NCBI GenBank assembly: GCA_017935345.1
Contig: JAGBHU010000008.1
Location: 62,001 to 126,000, forward strand
Direction of reading: 5' to 3'
From: Coprococcus sp.
GTDB lineage: Bacteria > Bacillota > Clostridia > Lachnospirales > Lachnospiraceae
DNA length: 64,000 nucleotides
The notes beneath the pieces are model-generated. The model saw only the letters and a list, made by a program, of their open reading frames with translations. It did not search any database and was not told the DNA's origin. Every line of letters starts with the position of its first letter. The first letter of the stretch is position 1. A program made the position numbers and the translations under genes. This document shows positions 46,714 through 54,763 of this stretch, one piece after another.

Positions 46714-46805
46714 CGATTAGTCGGCAAAATATTATGTGGTATATTTCTTGTAAGATTTGTTAAGTCATGTTTCATATATATTTAATATGCGTAATATTTC
46801 CGCGT

Positions 46806-48266
46806 TTATTTCCGTGTTTTCGTTTTAAAAAATTCCTTCCACAATACAGGATTGAACAACACAAGAAGCGGGAACAATTCGAGCCTGCCTGCCAGCATAT
46901 CAAACATCAGGACATATTTTGAAAAATGTCCGAACACGCCAAAGTTCTGAGTCGGGCCTACCATTTCAAGTCCCGGTCCGATATTGTTGATTGTCGCTGC
47001 AACAGCCGTAAAATTCGTAATCAAATCCTTTCCCTCGAAAGAAATAAGAAATACGGATGCTGCAAAAATAATCATAAATGAAATAAAATACACATTGATA
47101 GCTCTCACAACTTCATGCTCTACAGGCTTTCCATCTATTTTTATTTTTTTAACTCCCTTAGGATGAAGATACGAGGTAAGCTCCTTACCCACAGTCTTTA
47201 CAAGCACAACAAATCTTGATACCTTAATACCGCCACCTGTGCTTCCTGCACATGCACCTACAAACATTAACAGCACAAGTACCGTCTTACTGGTCTGTGT
47301 CCACAGATTAAAGTCTACCGTTGAAAATCCTGTCGTCGTTATAATCGATGCAACCTGAAATGCCGCATGTCTGATAGAGTCCGCCGCTCTTGCCGCCGTA
47401 TCAAGCAGATTGACAAATATAATACCGACAGATGCAAAAATAATCAGGAAATAGTATCTGACCTCTTCCATGCACAATGCCTTCTTTATATTTCTAAAAA
47501 TAATATAATAGTAAGCATTAAAATTCACGCCGAAAAGTATCATAAATATCGTTACTACCCACTGGATATATGGAGAATAACTCATCATACTGTCATTTTT
47601 GATACCAAAGCCTCCCGTTCCGGCAGTTCCAAATGCTGTACACAAGGCATCAAATACCGGCATTCTTCCGGCGAGCAGAAAAATAATTTCAATTATGGTA
47701 AGTGCAAAATAGATAATATACAGAATTCTTGCTGTATGCTTTACCTTTGGCACCAGCTTTCCTACCGAAGGGCCCGGACTTTCTGCCTTCATAAGATTAA
47801 TATGAGAACCGCCGTTAAGCGGTATAATGGCAAGTAAAAATACAAGTACACCCATACCCCCTATCCAATGGGTAAAGCTTCGCCAGAACAGCATGGAATA
47901 TGACAATGCCTCAACATCACTTAGTATGGATGCTCCCGTAGTTGTAAAACCTGATATGGTTTCAAACAAGGCATCCGTAAAGGACGGTATCTCTCCTGAC
48001 AATACAAATGGCAGGCAGCCAAAAAAACTGAGAAAAATCCAACTGAATGCTGTTGCGATACAGCCTTCCTTCAGATAAAACACATGGTTCTTTGGTTTCC
48101 TTGCAGTTAATACAGCCCCAAGTAAAACACATACCGCTCCTACCGCAATAAAATACAAGCCTGCCTGTTCTTTATAATATAATGCAACAAGACAAGGGAG
48201 CATCATAAATACTCCCTCTAATCTGATTACATGTCCTAAAATATATACTATCATTGACCTGTTCAT
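46806..48266 (-). CDS. trkH: Potassium uptake protein TrkH/KtrB type
   Basis: 486-aa channel-like K+ transporter with four repeated pore segments. Filter motifs include SGFTTTGASI, GTAGTGGFGIKNDSM, TTGFSTVDFNLW and the final NNIGPGLE. It begins 11 bp after trkA and together they make an NAD(H)-gated potassium uptake system in the cytoplasmic membrane. Confidence 0.94.
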   Translation of the reverse strand: MNRSMIVYILGHVIRLEGVFMMLPCLVALYYKEQAGLYFIAVGAVCVLLGAVLTARKPKNHVFYLKEGCIATAFSWIFLSFFGCLPFVLSGEIPSFTDALFETISGFTTTGASILSDVEALSYSMLFWRSFTHWIGGMGVLVFLLAIIPLNGGSHINLMKAESPGPSVGKLVPKVKHTARILYIIYFALTIIEIIFLLAGRMPVFDALCTAFGTAGTGGFGIKNDSMMSYSPYIQWVVTIFMILFGVNFNAYYYIIFRNIKKALCMEEVRYYFLIIFASVGIIFVNLLDTAARAADSIRHAAFQVASIITTTGFSTVDFNLWTQTSKTVLVLLMFVGACAGSTGGGIKVSRFVVLVKTVGKELTSYLHPKGVKKIKIDGKPVEHEVVRAINVYFISFMIIFAASVFLISFEGKDLITNFTAVAATINNIGPGLEMVGPTQNFGVFGHFSKYVLMFDMLAGRLELFPLLVLFNPVLWKEFFKTKTRK

Positions 48267-48277
48267 AGCAATTCTGG

Positions 48278-49681
48278 TTACTCCAATATATCTGTAATAT
48301 CTTTAAATCCTGTATGTGTGGTAACTATCATAGCCGTATCACCTTTTTGGATAGAATCCTGTCCACTTGGAAGTATAATAGCACCATTTCTGTTTATAAA
48401 TGTAATAAGAATATTCTTCTTAATTTTCAAATCCTTAAGCGGTATATCCGTAACGGCTGATTCCTCTCCTACATGAAACTCTATTGCTTCCACTCTGGAA
48501 TCAAACATATGATACAGCGTTTCAATATTACTGCTCTCAGAGTTTTTCTTGGCTCTTACATATGCAATAATTGTCTCCGATGTAATATTACTTGGGTAAA
48601 CAACACTGCCCAAATCCAGATTACTGATTACCTCTTTAAAATTACTCCTGTTGATTTTTGTTATTACCTTGGCATTCGACTCATGTCTGGCATGAAGTGT
48701 CAAAAGGATATTTTCCTCATCGATACCTGTCAAAGGTACAAAGGATTCCGTATACGCAAGTCCCTCTTCCTTCAAAATATCCTGGTCCGTTCCGTCACCA
48801 TTTATCACGACTGCCTTCGGTAACAGGATACTGAGTTCCTCGCATCTGTCCTTATTGCTTTCAATAATTTTAACCTCTATGCCCATGTTAATAAGCTGCT
48901 TTGCCAGATAATACGCTACATCGCCGCCGCCGACTATCAATGTATCATTTACTCTGGCTGTTTTAAAACCGATATATTCCATAAATTCCTTGGACATGGC
49001 ACGTGTACTTACAAATGAAACCACATCAAACGGCTCCATAACAAAATTACCCGATGGAATATATACCTGTCCCTCTCGCTCTATGGCGCATATCAGGATA
49101 TTGACAGGTTTCGATTTACCTGCAAGCTGCTTACCCAGCTCAGCGATACTCAGTCCTGCAAGCAGGTTATTTTCAGGTATTTTAAATTTTATCATTTCCG
49201 CCCCGCCATGTGCAAAAGAGTTAATCTCAAGTGCTGTTGGCAGATATAACACCCTCGCAATTTCTGCTGCCGTTTCCAGCTCCGGATTAATAATCATGGT
49301 AAGACCAAGTTTATCCTTTAAATAACCAACCTCCTTACTGTATTCCGGATTTCTGACTCTGGCGATAGCAGCACAGTCACCCACCTGCTTTGCTATCGTA
49401 CAGCACAGAATATTCAGTTCATCCGAATCAGTAACCGATATAATCAAATCCGCATTCTCGATTCCTGCTTCCATCTGAACACTATGGCTGGCACCGTTTC
49501 CAATAATACCCATAACATCATAAAGATTTGCATACATTGAAACCTTCTCCGGATTTTTATCAATAATCGTTATATCGTGTCCCTCTTTACAAAGCTGCTT
49601 TAGTATCGCAACTCCAACCTTCCCACAGCCAACGATTATGATATTCAATCCTTTCTGTCTGGGTGTTTTACTAATTAACAC
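48278..49681 (-). CDS. trkA: Trk potassium system regulatory subunit TrkA
   Basis: 467-aa protein with two RCK units: first Rossmann NIIIVGCGKVGVAILKQL (about 13-30) and second DTLIVGGGDVAYYLAKQL (about 240), each followed by a TrkA-C domain. It gates TrkH in response to NAD(H). Translation starts at GTG 49681, 7 nt after GGGAGG. The two-RCK length is normal for TrkA as opposed to the shorter KtrA. Confidence 0.94.
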   Translation of the reverse strand: MLISKTPRQKGLNIIIVGCGKVGVAILKQLCKEGHDITIIDKNPEKVSMYANLYDVMGIIGNGASHSVQMEAGIENADLIISVTDSDELNILCCTIAKQVGDCAAIARVRNPEYSKEVGYLKDKLGLTMIINPELETAAEIARVLYLPTALEINSFAHGGAEMIKFKIPENNLLAGLSIAELGKQLAGKSKPVNILICAIEREGQVYIPSGNFVMEPFDVVSFVSTRAMSKEFMEYIGFKTARVNDTLIVGGGDVAYYLAKQLINMGIEVKIIESNKDRCEELSILLPKAVVINGDGTDQDILKEEGLAYTESFVPLTGIDEENILLTLHARHESNAKVITKINRSNFKEVISNLDLGSVVYPSNITSETIIAYVRAKKNSESSNIETLYHMFDSRVEAIEFHVGEESAVTDIPLKDLKIKKNILITFINRNGAIILPSGQDSIQKGDTAMIVTTHTGFKDITDILE

Positions 49682-49794
49682 TTCAATTCCTCCCGTATCA
49701 CGCTAACATTTCAACACACAATATCTATAAATTATGCTATCTGTCACATCTGATTGCATTCTTCTTTCATGTATCATAACAACTATAGACAATT

Positions 49795-49823
49795 ATATTA
49801 CACCAGTTTTTCAGACAATTCAA
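49795..49823 (-). promoter_or_regulatory. Promoter of trkA-trkH
   Basis: TTGAAT (49818-49823), 17 bp, TAATAT (49795-49800) on the minus strand; a shifted TATAAT lies 3 bp on. The leader to the trkA GTG would be about 105 nt. Confidence 0.5.
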
Positions 49824-49931
49824 CATTTTATGCAAGAACCTGAAGCAAATTGTATTTTGTTATTCCTTATATGTATGATACGATGGCTGTGATTGCGCTA
49901 AATCCCCTTTACGGTAGTCACTTCAATAAAC

Positions 49932-49990
49932 AAATGAGGATATCCTCTTTTATGAATAAACCAATTCATATATTGGGGATATCCTCATTT
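49932..49990. terminator. Large bidirectional hairpin terminator
   Basis: Perfect 14-bp outer arms AAATGAGGATATCC (49932-49945) and GGATATCCTCATTT (49977-49990) with an inner TATGAAT/ATTCATA stem and a 6-nt loop. Followed by TCTTTT on the plus strand and TTTGTTTATTG on the minus strand. It probably ends the transcript of the reductase gene before trkA. Confidence 0.65.
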
Positions 49991-50244
49991 TCTTTTGAGA
50001 CCGATAAGACATTCTGCCAAAGCTGAATGTGCTGGAAATGGTATAGGCGTAAAACATTTTTATTGGCAACTGTATATTATCAATCTCACCGCATACCCAT
50101 AGGCTTTCATCTCCTCTATGTATATTCTTTTGTAGAAGCTTCTATCTGCTATGGGTCAATATTAATTTTGAATTGCATCATTTTAGCAAACTTTCAGTAT
50201 CATTTTTGCATAATTTTAGAGAATATTTTATCAAGTATAAAAAA

Positions 50245-51312
50245 CTATCCCATCCTTCCAAGCCCCTCCGTCAGACTTGTATATACAAGCTCCAGCTCAC
50301 ATTTACTCTTCTCATTGGAATAAAGCTCCGTTTCCTCTTTCGTTAAAGGGAATGGTGTCGGCGCGCCCTGTTCGATTGCCGACTCCACATTCATTCGTAT
50401 TTCCTTATATTCCGCCTTTATCGAATTTTTTAACGCATCATAGAATATATCATAGGTGACGGTCTCATCTCCGCACAGGTTATAGCTTTGATGAAATGCA
50501 ATTTCATTTCCTAAGCATCTGCAAATGGCATTTGCCGCATCCTCCACATAGAGCATCTGGAAGCTTCCTTCTGCACCCACCACCATAGGAAGTATGTGTG
50601 CCTCCTTCATAAACCGTATAATCAAATCTTCTCTTCCTGCATAATTACCTTCACCGTACAAAATCGCAGGTCGGAGTATCGTATAGGCAAAACCACATTT
50701 GTCAGACAGCTCCTTAAGCTCCATTTCAAGCCGTATTTTTCCTGTTATATATGCCGCTACCTGTGCCACACCTGATATTGAAGCAGCATCTGTCTGCGCT
50801 TCTTCACCTGATGTTGGCATACCCTCTTTCTGTCCTGCCTCGTCTGCTGTTGGTATACCCTCTCTCTGTCCTGCCTCGTCTGCTGTTGATATACCCTCTC
50901 TCTGTCCTGCCTCGTCTGCCGTTGACATACCATCAGCCTGCCCATCTCCACTGGTAATAGTGCCAAGTCTGTCCTCATACTCCGTTTCTTCAGTCTTATA
51001 ACCTTCAATTCCTCTTTTATATACATCAACCGTACTGATAAAAATATACTGTTTTGGCAGACTCTTCAGATTAGAAATCATCAGCTCAATATCTCCCTTG
51101 TGATATCCACAGAAATCGACAATGACGTCAAAATCGCCCTCTACAGACCGGATAACATCCGCATCGTGTCTGTCCCCCGTTATCTGACTGACACCATACT
51201 CCTCCATGGATACCGTTCCTCTGTTAAAAACCGTTATCGCATGCTTTCCTGCTGCCATTTTGACAAATGCTTTTCCATAAAAATAACTTCCGCCTAAAAC
51301 CAATATTTTCAT
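50245..51312 (-). CDS. NAD-dependent epimerase/dehydratase-type reductase with repeat insertion
   Basis: 355-aa extended-SDR-like protein. N-terminal MKILVLGGSYFYGKAFVKMA is the nucleotide-binding turn, followed by FNRGTV and TGDRHDAD. YILRPAILYGEGNYAG and MLYVEDAANAICRCL are typical of the family. Between the catalytic-region ISTVDVYKRG and the helix with YITGKIRLE lies a low-complexity insertion of about 50-60 residues (12-residue repeats ADEAGQREGIST). The canonical YxxxK appears as YITGK. Substrate unknown; nucleotide-sugar-like compounds are possible. Confidence 0.8.
   Translation of the reverse strand: MKILVLGGSYFYGKAFVKMAAGKHAITVFNRGTVSMEEYGVSQITGDRHDADVIRSVEGDFDVIVDFCGYHKGDIELMISNLKSLPKQYIFISTVDVYKRGIEGYKTEETEYEDRLGTITSGDGQADGMSTADEAGQREGISTADEAGQREGIPTADEAGQKEGMPTSGEEAQTDAASISGVAQVAAYITGKIRLEMELKELSDKCGFAYTILRPAILYGEGNYAGREDLIIRFMKEAHILPMVVGAEGSFQMLYVEDAANAICRCLGNEIAFHQSYNLCGDETVTYDIFYDALKNSIKAEYKEIRMNVESAIEQGAPTPFPLTKEETELYSNEKSKCELELVYTSLTEGLGRMG
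50798..50941 (-). repeat. 36-bp coding minisatellite
   Basis: Three clear units of 36 bp start at 50834, 50870 and 50906, each beginning CCTGCCTCGTCTGC on the plus strand, and a diverged fourth precedes them. They encode 12-residue repeats inside the reductase gene; the unit length keeps the frame whatever the copy number. Confidence 0.88.
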
Positions 51313-51376
51313 AATAATTTCCCATCTCCTCGTTTATAATCATCATCTTACTGCTTCCGAATCCGAAATAATATTA

Positions 51377-51462
51377 TTTCATCAATACCCTATGGCATCT
51401 GGTACTATTTTTTTCATCAATACCCCTACGGCATCCGGCACTTTTTTATTCATCAATACTTC
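51377..51462. repeat. 35-bp non-coding tandem repeats
   Basis: Copies starting TTTCATCAATACCC at 51377 and 51412, each with GGCATC(T/C)GG and a T run, and a partial third copy (TTCATCAATAC) from 51449 ending at the stop codon of the next gene. They lie in the 150-bp gap between the Cys-rich gene and the reductase gene. Confidence 0.8.
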
Positions 51463-51714
51463 TTACTGCCTTTCCTTCAGGAACTCCATAATCCGTTCAT
51501 AATTTTCCGGCTTATGAGGATATTCGCAATCTTCACAGTGTTTCATCAGCATCCCCTTAGAATTCTCTTTAAACAAAGGATTTCCCAAGCAATCTTTGTA
51601 TGCATACATCGGACAATAACAGAACAGGCAGTTTAATCCCTGCTGCTCATAATCTTTATGGCAGGGAAAATATTTACATGCTCTGTTTTCAAAATATTTG
51701 TAGCTGTTCTCCAT
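51463..51714 (-). CDS. Cysteine-rich small domain protein
   Basis: 83-aa protein with nine cysteines: CKYFPCHK, LNCLFCYCPMYAYKDC and HCEDCEYPH. This matches the cysteine-rich small domain family, probably a metal- or Fe-S-binding fold; the family occurs beside cobalamin genes in some clostridia, but none are here. I use the ATG at 51714 (MENSYKYFENRACKYF); a longer frame upstream overlaps the dlt-operon terminator. Confidence 0.82.
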   Translation of the reverse strand: MENSYKYFENRACKYFPCHKDYEQQGLNCLFCYCPMYAYKDCLGNPLFKENSKGMLMKHCEDCEYPHKPENYERIMEFLKERQ

Positions 51715-51809
51715 TTTTCTATATGCTCCATATGAAATACGATACTCTACTCTTATAATACCTACAGTATCCGATAATAGCAACTCCTTCTTGACTCCAA
51801 ATAACATCA

Positions 51810-51842
51810 AAGGTCATCATTTGTCCTGCAAATGATGACCTT
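51810..51842 (-). terminator. Terminator of the dlt-like operon
   Basis: Perfect 14-bp stem AAGGTCATCATTTG/CAAATGATGACCTT with a 5-nt loop, 22 bp after the stop of the SGNH gene. The minus-strand tail (TGATGTTATTTGG) is only modestly U-rich, but the strength of the stem supports termination. Confidence 0.7.
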
Positions 51843-51864
51843 ATCATATAATCGAATATATCAG

Positions 51865-52872
51865 TTACTTTTTAACATTCTTTCTGCCCTTTTTCATAAA
51901 TGCCTTATATTCCTTGTAGTCTTCATCCCACTGTGAATATGCTTCATCTCCCCGCTTGTCCTCTATCGGATAATTCTCCTTAATAAACTCACCAAGATAT
52001 CTGGTTACTTTACGTGCACCATAGCTGTTCAAATGTCTTCCGCCATCACGCGTATCCTTCTCCCAGTTAATAGCATATTTCTCATCCGTAACCAGACTGA
52101 AATCTATGAAATGAAGTCCATTTTCCTTTGCAAATTCCTCTACACCATTATGTTTCGCATAATTCCATGAATGATTAGCCGGAATGTCTATCAGCAGAAC
52201 CTCTATGCCATTCTCTTCGCATTTCTTTAAAAGTATATTCATAAATACCACTGAAGACTTTGGCACTTCCTCTACTTCATCTGTCTTTTCCATAACAAAT
52301 GCCTTCTCTGCAGCTTTTGTATCCCGTGAAAGGAACTGTCCCTTTGTCGTTGTCCTGTAATTATATTGTTTATCCGCAAACAGCTCCTCCATAGTGGTGG
52401 TCTTCCATCTGTCGTGGTATTTAAACATTGGGAACCATCTGTATAAATAGGCTTTCAAGCTATATTCAATTCGGGAAATCTCATTCTTCGTCTGCCAGAA
52501 GCAGTCCACATCGATGATAAGAAGCTTCGGCTTCTGATGTTTTAATACCTCATCAAATATGCATATGGATTCTCCAAGATTTTGGTTTCCCTCTGATGCC
52601 ACATATGAAACAAATCCAAATTTATTCCACAGCTCCATCGGAGAAAATCCACTATACGCACAGCTATTTCCAAGAACAACGATATCTATTGTATTTTCCG
52701 GCTCTCCATAGAAGCCCCTTGCACTTGGATAAGAGATACCACTTTCAGGATGACTGCTTTTCGGTGTAAGCATATAAGATACAATCACAGACAAGCCGAC
52801 AAATCCTGCAAGGAATACAATAACCTTTATCAATCTTATAATTGTAATTTTCCTGTTTTTCTTTTCTTCCAT
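51865..52872 (-). CDS. Membrane-anchored SGNH-hydrolase-like protein of the dlt-like operon
   Basis: 335-aa protein with one N-terminal membrane helix (about 11-33) and an outside SGNH domain: IVVLGNSCAYSGFSPMEL (Ser of block I) and DGGRHLNSYGARKV (Asp-x-x-x-His of the C-terminal block). It occupies the dltD place after the MBOAT gene, but the sequence looks like the SGNH partners of general MBOAT O-acyltransferases more than classic DltD. Likely completes transfer of the acyl or aminoacyl group onto a surface polymer. Confidence 0.8.
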   Translation of the reverse strand: MEEKKNRKITIIRLIKVIVFLAGFVGLSVIVSYMLTPKSSHPESGISYPSARGFYGEPENTIDIVVLGNSCAYSGFSPMELWNKFGFVSYVASEGNQNLGESICIFDEVLKHQKPKLLIIDVDCFWQTKNEISRIEYSLKAYLYRWFPMFKYHDRWKTTTMEELFADKQYNYRTTTKGQFLSRDTKAAEKAFVMEKTDEVEEVPKSSVVFMNILLKKCEENGIEVLLIDIPANHSWNYAKHNGVEEFAKENGLHFIDFSLVTDEKYAINWEKDTRDGGRHLNSYGARKVTRYLGEFIKENYPIEDKRGDEAYSQWDEDYKEYKAFMKKGRKNVKK

Positions 52873-52881
52873 ATCCGTCTC

Positions 52882-54468
52882 CTAGAATTGTGCATATATA
52901 AATCCTGCTGCCTGATATCCGCGACCATACGCACCAAATATCAGAACGATAAATATCAATGCATAATAGCAAATCCATCTTACGACGATATTCTGCCTTG
53001 CAACCGTCTCACGAACCGAGTGGCCTTTTTCCTCATATAGTCCGACAGCAAGCAGAATCAATGCACCTATAATCAGAACCGCAAAGTCCTTTATATCGCA
53101 CCCGATCTCAAATATACTTCCGTCAGCTACAGGTGCAAATGAAAAGCCTGTAAACATCGAACCAAGCATATGCATAAAGGATGAAAATGTATCAGCCCTG
53201 AACATAAGCATACCGATATTTACCAGAATAAAGGTTCTTACCAACTGAAACAGCCTATATCCTACTGATTTTCTGTTCAAATGTATCTTTTCACATACCT
53301 TTACGGTAGCCGGCTCTATCAGCATACCAATCAGCATAATCACGTAATAGTACAGACCATATGCTACATATTTCCAGCTTGCGCCATGCCAGATACCCGT
53401 TGAAAACCATACTGCGAACATCGCAACTGCCGCAGGAATCATACTTCCCAAAAACGGACTCAGTTTTTCCTTAATCTTCTTTGAAAACTTCATAAAGGTT
53501 TTGGACAGAGATACCGAATAAAATACATAATCTCTGAACCATGAACCCAGTGTCATATGCCATCTTCTCCAGAACTCACTTACCGTCTTTGAAATAAACG
53601 GTCTCTCAAAGTTCTTCGACATGGTTATACCAAACATCTGGGCACTACCCATAACGATATCCATACAGCCTGAGAACTCCGCATAAAGCAGCAGTGTATA
53701 AAGCAGCATGGCAACGACAACATAGATTCCGTCATATTCCATATAATTCTTAAATACGGTAGTTACCAGCATATTTGCCCTGTCGGCAAGCACAAACTTC
53801 TTAAAAAGTCCCCAGAATATGAGCTGCAAACCAAGCATCATATTATTGTAATTAAATTTATGTCCCTCATATAACTGGTCAGCCAGCAAATCAAATCTGC
53901 CTATAGGACCCTCAACGATATGTGGGAAAAATACAAGAAAAAGCGCAACCTTTCCAAGCTGATCCGTTGCTCTGTATTTGCCTCTGTATACATCTACCAC
54001 ATAGCTTATTGCTGACATGGTATAGAAGGATATACCAAGCGGCAGCATCAGATTTAAAACCGGAACTGACGGGCTTAAATGAAGCAGCTTCAGCAACCCA
54101 TTTACCGAGCCGCCAAGGAAATTAAAATATTTCAGGAATACAAGTATCCCCAGATTGAATAACACAGCCAGCACACAGACAAATTTCTTCTGCCATGCAA
54201 TAACAGCCTTGTATTCCTTCTTGTTTTCCTTCGGAATGCCCTTCTTCGCAACAGCAAAACCATCATCTATCTTATTCAGCATTAATCCGGTCAGATAAAT
54301 GGAGACTGTGCTAAGCAGAATAAATACAATATATTTTCCTGAATTTAAGAAATAAAAAGCATAACTAAATAAAAGCAGCACCTTCCATCTATGCTTCAGC
54401 GGAAGTATCATATAAAAGAAAAAAGACGCTGCCAGCAAACCCAGATATGCAAATGATGTATAACCCAT
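52882..54468 (-). CDS. dltB: MBOAT membrane O-acyltransferase (DltB-like)
   Basis: 528-aa protein with about 11-13 helices. MBOAT hallmarks are EFSGCMDIVMGSAQMFGI, FWRRWHMTLGSWFRDYVFY and the catalytic His in STGIWHGASWKY. In Dlt systems DltB passes D-alanine from carrier DltC across the membrane. It is about 100 residues longer than typical DltB, closer to AlgI-type MBOATs. It sits 19 bp after the carrier-protein gene. Confidence 0.88.
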   Translation of the reverse strand: MGYTSFAYLGLLAASFFFYMILPLKHRWKVLLLFSYAFYFLNSGKYIVFILLSTVSIYLTGLMLNKIDDGFAVAKKGIPKENKKEYKAVIAWQKKFVCVLAVLFNLGILVFLKYFNFLGGSVNGLLKLLHLSPSVPVLNLMLPLGISFYTMSAISYVVDVYRGKYRATDQLGKVALFLVFFPHIVEGPIGRFDLLADQLYEGHKFNYNNMMLGLQLIFWGLFKKFVLADRANMLVTTVFKNYMEYDGIYVVVAMLLYTLLLYAEFSGCMDIVMGSAQMFGITMSKNFERPFISKTVSEFWRRWHMTLGSWFRDYVFYSVSLSKTFMKFSKKIKEKLSPFLGSMIPAAVAMFAVWFSTGIWHGASWKYVAYGLYYYVIMLIGMLIEPATVKVCEKIHLNRKSVGYRLFQLVRTFILVNIGMLMFRADTFSSFMHMLGSMFTGFSFAPVADGSIFEIGCDIKDFAVLIIGALILLAVGLYEEKGHSVRETVARQNIVVRWICYYALIFIVLIFGAYGRGYQAAGFIYAQF

Positions 54469-54487
54469 GCTCTCTTCCTCGCGTTAA

Positions 54488-54715
54488 TTAGTCTTCCTGT
54501 AATCTTGTAATCAGCGCATAAATCGCTTCTACTGTCTTGAAATTCTCCGGCACTACATCAACAGGTGATATCTCTATATCAAATGCATCACACAACTCCC
54601 CAACCAGTGTAACAATCGCTATTGAGTCCAGCAGTCCATGACCTATCAGGTCCGAATCTCCCTCAAATGTAACTCCCGGTTTTACCTCATGCATGATTTC
54701 TAATAATTCTTCCAT
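54488..54715 (-). CDS. dltC: D-alanyl carrier protein-like acyl carrier (DltC-like)
   Basis: 75-aa four-helix carrier. The phosphopantetheine serine is in GHGLLDSIAIVTLVGEL, and EISPVDVVPENFKTVEAIYALI matches DltC. It carries the activated group from the DltA-like ligase to DltB. It lies between them, giving order A-C-B-SGNH instead of the common A-B-C-D. Confidence 0.88.
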   Translation of the reverse strand: MEELLEIMHEVKPGVTFEGDSDLIGHGLLDSIAIVTLVGELCDAFDIEISPVDVVPENFKTVEAIYALITRLQED

Positions 54716-54763
54716 TTCTATTTCTCCTTTAATTATATTAAATAAATTTTTCTAACAACAGCC

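Larger units (their letters stand above)
46476..46805. other. Intergenic region between trkH and the two-component genes
   Basis: 330 bp. It holds a GC-rich 48-bp tandem repeat (46526-46621), a 60-bp hairpin (46621-46680) and a minus-strand extended -10 promoter (46705-46713). The remaining part up to 46805 is AT-rich with no recognisable feature. A clear terminator for trkH is not visible. Confidence 0.6.
49682..50244. other. Long intergenic region upstream of trkA
   Basis: 563 bp without a supportable gene. It contains the trkA promoter (49795-49823) and a large hairpin (49932-49990). The stretch 50000-50240 is AT-rich; I see short open frames without ribosome binding sites and nothing I can name. 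Confidence 0.55.

Noticed and set aside
50027-50323. Possible 98-codon plus-strand gene in the long spacer before the reductase
   Set aside because: No ribosome binding site, overlaps the end of the reductase gene, and the residue composition is unlike a folded protein.
50798-50941. CRISPR-like array from regularly repeated 36-bp units
   Set aside because: Units are contiguous without spacers and encode an in-frame peptide repeat.
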